DNA of 11,046 nucleotides. It comes from Chloroflexota bacterium. GTDB lineage: Bacteria > Chloroflexota > Dehalococcoidia > Lucifugimonadales > Lucifugimonadaceae. The translations under genes and the position numbers were made by a program. The DNA lies in the NCBI GenBank assembly GCA_030831265.1, contig JAURLM010000118.1:1-11046 (forward strand). The letters run 5' to 3'. The notes beneath the pieces were generated by a model. The model ran no database searches, was not told where the DNA came from, and saw only the letters and a program-made list of their open reading frames with translations. Positions 6,689 to 11,046 of this stretch are shown in pieces. Positions within the stretch are counted from its first letter, which is position 1; each line of letters starts with the position of its first letter.

Positions 6689-7144
6689 TTATTCCGTTAT
6701 CCAGCCTTCGTTTGTGCGGTCCCAGCGCAGCAGTTCATCTGATGAGAAGAACAGGCTGACTTCCCGCTTTGCGTCTGATTCGTTGGCCGAGCCGTGAATC
6801 AGGTTGCGACCAATGTCCACTCCGAAGTCGCCGCGGATGGTTCCGGGTGCCGCTTCAGCAGGTTTGGTTACGCCCATCATCTTGCGAGTGATTGAGATTG
6901 CGTTCGGACCTTCGAGCGCGAGTGCTACAACCGGGGATGCCGTGATGTAGTCAACCAGACCGTTGTAGAACGGCTTACCTTCGTGCTCTCCGTAGTGCTT
7001 GCCTGCAAGTTCTCGTGAAACTTGCATCAGTTTCAGGCCGACGAGTTTCAAGCCGGTCTGCTCCAGCCTGCGGATGATTTCGCCTGAAAGCCCGCGCTGC
7101 ACGCCATCTGGCTTGACCAGCACGAGTGTGGTTTCGATTGCCAT
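6689..7144 (-). CDS. ndk: Nucleoside diphosphate kinase
   Basis: Moves the terminal phosphate between nucleoside tri- and diphosphates through a phosphohistidine intermediate, keeping NTP and dNTP pools balanced. The protein has 151 aa. KPDGVQRG (11-18) is the conserved early motif and is followed by GLKLVGLKLMQ. The active-site His is H117 in NLIHGSANES, preceded by TIRGDFG (102-108), and E/DLLRWD closes the C terminus. I chose the ATG at 7144 rather than the one at 7186: family members start right at this point (AIETTLVLVKPDG), and GGGAG lies five bases upstream. The gene lies 143 bp after tsaB on the same strand. A perfect 12-bp palindrome lies between them. Confidence 0.96.
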   Translation of the reverse strand: MAIETTLVLVKPDGVQRGLSGEIIRRLEQTGLKLVGLKLMQVSRELAGKHYGEHEGKPFYNGLVDYITASPVVALALEGPNAISITRKMMGVTKPAEAAPGTIRGDFGVDIGRNLIHGSANESDAKREVSLFFSSDELLRWDRTNEGWITE

Positions 7145-7224
7145 GTTCGCTCCCGTGAGAGTGTCTGATTGATTGTGTCGCGCCATGATGTGCGCGCTTA
7201 TTCATCTGCCAACAAGATACTTTA

Positions 7225-7236
7225 CCTGTATACAGG
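7225..7236. promoter_or_regulatory. 12-bp perfect palindrome upstream of ndk
   Basis: CCTGTATACAGG is fully self-complementary. It lies 80 bp before the ndk start and 51 bp after the tsaB stop. A GTATAC core within a short dyad is a common form for dimeric repressor sites, for example among GntR-family regulators. Which protein might bind is unknown. Confidence 0.3.
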
Positions 7237-7287
7237 CAGCGTGGCGAAAGGTTCTCGCAGACGCATCGCGGACAACGCTGTCGATTT

Positions 7288-7959
7288 TTACTTCGGCGCG
7301 CTCTGCAACGTTATGCTTGGCGAGCGTGCGTAGATCGGCTTAAGGACTGTCGCCGACGTTGCAGCTCCTGCTGCGAAGCTGTTTGCGCCGAGTTTCAGCA
7401 AAGCGATTGGAGAGCGAGTTGGTGCGCGGTCGATGAGCATGCGTTCTACCTCCACATGCCCTGCCATAAGTTCAGCCGCCTCGCCACAGAACAGTGCTCC
7501 CTCGGGGAAGTCGCTGGCGAGATTTCCAGGTGCACCGAGGCCGGTGCTGGAGGGAACGTCCGACGGGGAATCAAACCGAGCCCATGAAACCTCGTTGCGT
7601 CCGGCCGGAACCAGTGAAATGACCGGTGATTCCGGTGAAGCTGAGTCCAGGAACGGGTACGCCTCTATGGAGTGGGTCGGTACACCGGCTACGGGAAGGT
7701 CGCGCGGCATGGCCAGGCCAATGACGGCACTTATCCCGACGCGGACAGCGGAGAATCCACCGGGGCCGAGTGCCACTGCGAGGTGGGTGATGTCAGGTGG
7801 TCGAAGATTTGCGCGAGACATTAGTTCCACGATTGCTGGCATGAGTTCACGGCCATGATTCTGGTCGGAACGCCAGATCATCTCGGTTTGTTCACCAGAT
7901 TCGACCTGTAACCCAACGCCAGCCCATCGCGTAGACGTATCCACTGCTACCAGGATCAT
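7288..7959 (-). CDS. tsaB: tRNA threonylcarbamoyladenosine biosynthesis protein TsaB
   Basis: Non-catalytic partner in the TsaB-TsaD-TsaE complex that makes t6A at position 37 of ANN-decoding tRNAs. The protein has 223 aa, normal for TsaB, with an ASKHA fold. It shows the N-terminal ILVAVDTST strand (2-10), an NHGRELMPAI segment (about 34-43) and the family hallmark LGPGGFSAVRVG (64-75), a variant of GPGSFTGLRIG. The C-terminal half diverges from TsaD, as expected. Its ATG overlaps the tsaE stop by four bases (ATGA), so the two are translationally coupled. tsaD itself is not in the window. Confidence 0.93.
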   Translation of the reverse strand: MILVAVDTSTRWAGVGLQVESGEQTEMIWRSDQNHGRELMPAIVELMSRANLRPPDITHLAVALGPGGFSAVRVGISAVIGLAMPRDLPVAGVPTHSIEAYPFLDSASPESPVISLVPAGRNEVSWARFDSPSDVPSSTGLGAPGNLASDFPEGALFCGEAAELMAGHVEVERMLIDRAPTRSPIALLKLGANSFAAGAATSATVLKPIYARSPSITLQSAPK

Positions 7960-8486
7960 TCCGCTGGGTCCTCGCTTGTTGGTCGTTCAGGATCTTCAGG
8001 TGAAACCGGTATAGGCATCGATGACAGTGATTCATATATTGCCGCCGCTCGCATGGCGAGGTGTGCCGCGCGATCGCCTCCGGGGGTTAGCACGATCGTC
8101 CTGTCCTCCGGGCCATCCCCGAACTCAATATGCACCAACAAAGCGTCCTCCGGAAGATTTCCATCAGCAAGTTCCGGCCACTCCACAACCAGAGCACCGT
8201 CTGTAAGCCGTTCGTCCAGTGCCAGTTCCTCGACTTCACCCGGCCCACCGACACGATAAAGATCGCAGTGGCTTAGCCTGATTCGACCTTGATATTCGTT
8301 GACCAGCACAAACGTTGGACTGCGGGCTGGTACTTTGCTCTCGATACCCTCTGCCATCCCGCGCACCATCTGGGTCTTGCCCGCTCCCAGGTCACCCATC
8401 AGCAGCACCACATCGCCGCGGCGCAAAGCCTCACCAATAGCGCGACCGACAGTCACCGTGTCCCATTCAGACCGGCTGTATACCAT
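7956..8486 (-). CDS. tsaE: tRNA threonylcarbamoyladenosine biosynthesis ATPase TsaE
   Basis: P-loop ATPase that cycles the TsaB-TsaD complex during t6A synthesis. Numbering from the ATG at 8486 (176 aa), the Walker A is GDLGAGKT (31-38), then SPTF (56-59), HCDLYR (73-78) and VEWPE (101-105), in the family order. The tail after about residue 155 is acidic and rich in Pro and Ser, and looks disordered. The start is uncertain. ATG 8486 gives the usual distance to Walker A and has purine-rich AGGGG three bases upstream. ATG 8510 would add eight residues but has no ribosome binding site. An ATG at 8591 would overlap thiL by 62 bp and is less likely. The gene sits between thiL and tsaB, same strand. 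Confidence 0.93.
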   Translation of the reverse strand: MVYSRSEWDTVTVGRAIGEALRRGDVVLLMGDLGAGKTQMVRGMAEGIESKVPARSPTFVLVNEYQGRIRLSHCDLYRVGGPGEVEELALDERLTDGALVVEWPELADGNLPEDALLVHIEFGDGPEDRTIVLTPGGDRAAHLAMRAAAIYESLSSMPIPVSPEDPERPTSEDPAE

Positions 8487-8529
8487 CAACCCCTGTGCCT
8501 GCGGAGGCATCAGCGGAAACGGGAACGGG

Positions 8530-9546
8530 TTACCTTGCACCAAGGTGGTCCCAACCTTTCTGACCAAGCTGCATCTCGGAACCGGCAGCATCGAACACCG
8601 TCACACGAGTATCGCCATCCGGTTCTTCAACTATGCGACCGATATACGTGAACTGGCCTCGATGGTGCGCCAACAGTCGATCCATCATGTCGAACGGGGC
8701 AGTGAATACCAGTTCGTAATCTTCACCCCCTGTCAGGGCGAGGATAGTGGCATCGTTGCCATACAGTGCCTTGAGTTCTGGTGGTACTGGAACTGAGGCA
8801 GCGTTCAAAATGGCTCCAACTTCACTGGCCGCGCACAGTTTTTCGAGATCGGCTACAAGCCCGTCTGAAACATCCATGGCGCATGAAACTCCGGCAGAAA
8901 GGAGCAGTTTGCCCTGTGCGATTCTCGGTACTGGCCGAAAGTGAAACCGTTTGAGGACAGTTGCTTCTCCGGATTCGATGTGCTCGTTCAGGGATCGTAG
9001 TCCGCCTGCGGATCCTCCTAGCAGGCCGGTGACGCCGATCAACTCCCCCGGCTGCGCCCGGTCACGTTGCAGGATCTCAGGCTTACCGTCTATTACGGTT
9101 GCTGCCCCGGTTAGTGCGACTGTAACGAAGAACACCGGCGATGAAACGATGTCACCGCCCACGATTCCACCGCCGAACTCTGCGAAGGCGTCTGCCATGC
9201 CGCGGTACATCTGCTCCATGTCAGCAGTGGTGATATCACTCGGTACACCAAGCGTCACCAGTGCATGCTGTGGAGTTGCTCCCATCGCAGCAATATCCGA
9301 CAAGTTGGAGACTGCTGACTTCCAGCCTACATCGCTCCAATTAGCCTCTCCGCGCCGGAAATGAACGCCATCGACCATCGTGTCAGTGGTCAGTACCAGC
9401 GCACCGGTTTCGGTTTCAACAGCCGCTGCATCGTCGCCGATGCCGACTATCACGCTGGGTGCGGACGTGTACTCATCCAGCACGCGTTTAAGCGCGGCGA
9501 TAAGTTCAAACTCGCCAGCAGATGCCGATTGTTGATAATCATTCAT
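8530..9546 (-). CDS. thiL: Thiamine-monophosphate kinase
   Basis: Phosphorylates thiamine monophosphate with ATP to thiamine diphosphate, the active cofactor, completing the route that ThiE (782-1783) feeds. The protein has 338 aa from the ATG at 9546. Motifs of the PurM/ThiL fold are GIGDDA (35-40), TDTMVDGVHF (54-63), WKSAVSNLSDIAAMG (75-89), GGGIVGGDIV (126-133 region) and AMDVSDGL (223-230). I chose ATG 9546 because a perfect TATAAT lies exactly seven bases upstream. The ATG at 9585, 13 codons earlier, would place that box inside the coding region. The gene leads a leftward run with tsaE and tsaB, and is divergent from the small tautomerase gene. Confidence 0.95.
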   Translation of the reverse strand: MNDYQQSASAGEFELIAALKRVLDEYTSAPSVIVGIGDDAAAVETETGALVLTTDTMVDGVHFRRGEANWSDVGWKSAVSNLSDIAAMGATPQHALVTLGVPSDITTADMEQMYRGMADAFAEFGGGIVGGDIVSSPVFFVTVALTGAATVIDGKPEILQRDRAQPGELIGVTGLLGGSAGGLRSLNEHIESGEATVLKRFHFRPVPRIAQGKLLLSAGVSCAMDVSDGLVADLEKLCAASEVGAILNAASVPVPPELKALYGNDATILALTGGEDYELVFTAPFDMMDRLLAHHRGQFTYIGRIVEEPDGDTRVTVFDAAGSEMQLGQKGWDHLGAR

Positions 9547-9553
9547 TCTGGCG

Positions 9554-9559
9554 ATTATA
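9554..9559 (-). promoter_or_regulatory. Consensus -10 box of a probable leaderless thiL-tsaE-tsaB transcript
   Basis: On the minus strand, a perfect TATAAT ends seven bases before the thiL ATG (9546). There is no Shine-Dalgarno and no clear -35 box. The spacing equals that found for mnmA and rsfS. Confidence 0.5.
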
Positions 9560-9618
9560 TGGACGGTCAGCGGTTCGTGAGACATTCATGCGCAACATTG
9601 CCGACGGATACGCTCTCT

Positions 9619-9633
9619 GGACAAGGATTGTCC
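9619..9633. promoter_or_regulatory. Operator-like inverted repeat between thiL and tautomerase genes
   Basis: GGACAA-GGA-TTGTCC is a perfect 6-bp dyad with a 3-bp centre. It lies in the divergent intergenic region, 105 bp before the tautomerase ATG and 72 bp before the thiL ATG. The binding protein is unknown. Confidence 0.3.
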
Positions 9634-9706
9634 GAACTTTCTGTCGATATCACCGAGCTGCGTAAGCGAGAACTTGTCTATGGCGATATGCTGATGCGGT
9701 TTTCAT

Positions 9707-9725
9707 CAGGATTGACCAGGATTGA
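9707..9725 (+). repeat. Tandem 9-bp direct repeat just upstream of the tautomerase ribosome binding site
   Basis: CAGGATTGA occurs at 9707-9715 and again at 9717-9725, a 10-bp period, immediately before the AAAGGGA ribosome binding site. A third copy of the AGGATTG core lies at 9624-9630 inside the upstream dyad. Confidence 0.5.
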
Positions 9726-9738
9726 AAGGGAACAAACC

Positions 9739-9924
9739 ATGCCCGTAGTCCAGATTGCACTCTATGCCGGTCGTACCCCAGAACAGAAAGCGGCCCTCGC
9801 CAAAGCCGTGACAAAGGCGATTTCCGAGACGGCGGGAATCCCGGACGAGGCAACCACGATCATCTTCCAGGATGTTCCAAAGCATGACTGGGTTGTGGGC
9901 GGTGTCCCTGCGTCCCAGCAATAA
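9739..9924 (+). CDS. 4-oxalocrotonate tautomerase family protein
   Basis: Small tautomerase-superfamily enzyme of 61 aa, a size typical of the 4-OT group, whose members assemble as hexamers. After removal of Met the N-terminal proline is Pro1, the catalytic base (MPVVQIALYAGR). Arg11, the second 4-OT active-site residue, is present, as is the TPEQK helix start and a terminal WVVGG matching the family's F/W-G-x-GG region. The canonical Arg39 is replaced by Thr in EATTIIF, and Phe50 by Trp. The substrate may therefore not be 4-oxalocrotonate, and no catechol meta-cleavage genes are nearby. The start is supported by AAAGGGA eight bases upstream. An earlier in-frame extension exists, but Pro1 chemistry demands this start. 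It is divergent from thiL. Confidence 0.88.
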   Translation: MPVVQIALYAGRTPEQKAALAKAVTKAISETAGIPDEATTIIFQDVPKHDWVVGGVPASQQ

Positions 9925-10045
9925 GAATTCTGGCCGGATGAATTAGTAGAAGGCCTTGTGCGCTTGCGATTGCCTCTGTGCGTAGCAGTGGGCTGTCGCT
10001 CAAAGTTAGCAAGGGACAGCCGGAAAATAGGCGATAACGTCTGTC

Positions 10046-10083
10046 ACCTGATGTGCAGGTTGGCGCTCATAGCATTGCGCCGA
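10046..10083. other. Two adjacent hairpins in the 288-bp intergenic region
   Basis: ACCTG/CAGGT (10046-10050 with 10056-10060, 5-nt loop) is followed directly by TTGGCGC/GCGCCGA (10060-10066 with 10077-10083, 10-nt loop, one G-T pair), sharing one base. No T-run follows, so a simple terminator for the tautomerase gene is not supported. Apart from these hairpins and the tRNA promoter I see nothing definite between 9925 and 10212. Confidence 0.25.
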
Positions 10084-10176
10084 TGGGATGGCGTGCTTTT
10101 GCCGCTCTATCGGAGAACTACCGCTGGCAATCCGTGGTTTGGTGCAATGAATCTGTGCAATTGGCCGTGTAGCAAG

Positions 10177-10205
10177 TTGACACGGCGCAGCGCCTCCGAT
10201 TGAAT
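10177..10205 (+). promoter_or_regulatory. Promoter of tRNA-Lys
   Basis: A perfect TTGACA (10177-10182), a 17-bp spacer and TTGAAT (10200-10205, four of six matches) would start transcription at about 10212, immediately before the tRNA at 10213. Confidence 0.6.
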
Positions 10206-10212
10206 GGTTGGT

Positions 10213-10287
10213 GGCGCGCTAGCTCAATGGTAGAGCAAGTGACTCTTAATCACTAGGTTCGGGGTTCGAGCCCCCGGCGCGTCACCA
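10213..10287 (+). tRNA. tRNA-Lys (CUU)
   Basis: The cloverleaf folds by eye. The acceptor stem is GGCGCGC/GCGCGTC (7 bp, one G-U). The D stem is GCTC/GAGC. The anticodon stem is AGTGA/TCACT around the loop CTCTTAA, giving anticodon CTT. The variable loop is five nt. The T stem is CGGGG/CCCCG around TTCGAGC. The discriminator is A, and CCA is encoded at 10285-10287. It is transcribed from its own promoter. Its 3' end faces the integrase gene, which marks it as a probable integration site. Confidence 0.96.
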
Positions 10288-10312
10288 TTCAACCTGAACT
10301 TGGATAAACGAA

Positions 10313-10336
10313 AGGGACGGCCTTTCGACCGTCCCT
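10313..10336 (-). terminator. Hairpin terminator between tRNA-Lys and the integrase
   Basis: AGGGACGG (10313-10320) pairs perfectly with CCGTCCCT (10329-10336), an 8-bp GC-rich stem with an 8-nt loop. On the minus strand it is followed by a T-rich stretch (TTCGTTTATCC), so it best fits as the integrase terminator. It may also stop tRNA transcription from the other side. Confidence 0.55.
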
Positions 10337-10365
10337 GATTCGTCAAGCGCACACAATCGCGCACA

Positions 10366-11046
10366 CTAACTGCTCCCTGCACCTTCCATCACTCTGCCCA
10401 TAACAGCCGCGGCTTTCCGTGCCTGTGGGTTCAGGACGTGCGCATACGTGCCTAGGGTGACGAGTGGTGAACTGTGGCCTGCGATTGCCTGGACTACGTG
10501 AACCTCAATCCGATTCGCCAGCAGGTGCGTTAGAGCGAAGTGGCGCAGGTCATGGAGTCTCGCCTTGACACCACAGCGCCGTGCAGCCTTGCCCCATGCT
10601 TTCGTAAAGGTGTCCGGGTCAACCATGCCGCCGGTCTCAGACGTGAACACGAAACCTGAATCTTCGACTGCACCTTGAAAGTCATGCACCCGCTTCATTT
10701 GCACAAGGCGGTGCTGGCGTAGTTGCTCCATCACTGCCGGGTCAACCGGGATGGTGCGGTTACTGGTGTCTGTCTTTGGTGGGCTGTAATTCAGTCCTTT
10801 GCCGTTGAGCCGGACAACCGCACCGGCGATAGTGATCTGCTCACCGGCGAAGCTGATGTCACGCCAGCGCAGGCCAGCAATCTCCGCTCGGCGCGCACCG
10901 GTATGCAACAGCAATCTGAACGCCAACGCGTTCGGCTCCGCGGAAAGTTCATTAAGGATGGCGTTGACCTGCGCGGGTGAGGGCAAGTCCATCCGGTGGC
11001 GCTCAAGCGAGGGCGCATCTACCTTATCCACCGGGTTTACGCTGAT
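10366..11046 (-). CDS. Tyrosine recombinase/integrase, catalytic domain (partial)
   Basis: Site-specific recombinase of the phage-integrase family. The frame is open through the right edge, so the N-terminal arm- and core-binding domains are outside the window. The visible 226 residues are essentially the catalytic domain. Counting from the window edge, the residues are R52 in TGARRAEI, K91 in the beta-hairpin PPKTDTSNRTIP, H165 and R168 in HDLRH, H191 in GHSS and the nucleophile Y201 in TYAH. The complete R-K-H-R-H-Y set suggests an active enzyme. The GTG at 11031 is in frame but is not the start, because the preceding codons (ISVNP) also belong to the family's linker region. The gene points at the tRNA-Lys 3' end and stops with TAG. 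Confidence 0.92.
   Translation of the reverse strand: MSVNPVDKVDAPSLERHRMDLPSPAQVNAILNELSAEPNALAFRLLLHTGARRAEIAGLRWRDISFAGEQITIAGAVVRLNGKGLNYSPPKTDTSNRTIPVDPAVMEQLRQHRLVQMKRVHDFQGAVEDSGFVFTSETGGMVDPDTFTKAWGKAARRCGVKARLHDLRHFALTHLLANRIEVHVVQAIAGHSSPLVTLGTYAHVLNPQARKAAAVMGRVMEGAGSS

Larger units (their letters stand above)
10288..11046. mobile_element. Probable left end of an element integrated at tRNA-Lys
   Basis: A tyrosine integrase gene begins 79 bp after the 3' end of an intact tRNA-Lys and points toward it, the usual arrangement of tRNA-targeted genomic islands and prophages. The att core would be expected within the T-arm and acceptor end of the tRNA (about 10260-10287). The other end and the repeated tRNA fragment would lie beyond the right edge, so neither size nor type can be judged. 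Confidence 0.45.

Noticed and set aside
9588..9665. 25-codon frame starting at ATG 9585-9590 region, plus strand, before the tautomerase
   Set aside because: It is very short, has no ribosome binding site and overlaps the dyad; it is probably chance.
9958..10203. 81-codon frame between the tautomerase and tRNA-Lys genes
   Set aside because: It has no ribosome binding site and no recognisable domain, and its end overlaps the tRNA promoter.

Overview
The window is ordinary bacterial chromosome with moderately high GC, and most genes lie on the minus strand. It starts inside a membrane pyrophosphatase gene and ends inside the tyrosine integrase of what looks like an element inserted at a tRNA-Lys gene. 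The gene set (H+-PPase, cyclase-family hydrolase, SDR, thiL-tsaE-tsaB, tautomerase) and leaderless-looking starts would suit a Chloroflexota or similar bacterium. That placement is an inference from gene content, and no phylogenetic marker here settles it.

Layout. 1-505 (-): N-terminal part of hppA, behind a long leader rich in hairpins. 782-1783 (-): thiE, with an extra helical N-terminal module. 1943-2887 (+): cyclase-family hydrolase, interrupted by an in-frame TAG at codon 9. 2896-3669 (-): SDR oxidoreductase, convergent with the hydrolase. 3871-6188 (-): mnmA, rnhB and yraN, reading leftward. 6289-6669 (+): rsfS, divergent from mnmA. 6689-7144 (-): ndk. 7288-9546 (-): thiL, tsaE and tsaB, a compact probable operon. 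9739-9924 (+): small 4-oxalocrotonate tautomerase. 10213-10287 (+): tRNA-Lys(CUU), with a good promoter. 10366-11046 (-): tyrosine recombinase catalytic domain, cut by the window edge.

How the genes fit together. Much of the window is translation and tRNA housekeeping: MnmA (2-thiouridine at U34), TsaB and TsaE (t6A37), RsfS (ribosome silencing) and a tRNA-Lys, itself a usual substrate of both the s2U and t6A pathways. ThiE and ThiL are consecutive enzymes of thiamine diphosphate synthesis, encoded at two separate loci here. Ndk and HppA serve nucleotide and pyrophosphate metabolism. The hydrolase, SDR and tautomerase look like accessory catabolic genes whose substrates cannot be read from sequence.

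The points most worth a second look are the structured hppA leader, the amber codon in the hydrolase, three genes whose -10 box lies exactly 7 nt before the ATG, dyad and tandem repeats before the tautomerase, and the tRNA-Lys/integrase junction. I found no CRISPR array, defence island or complete mobile element.
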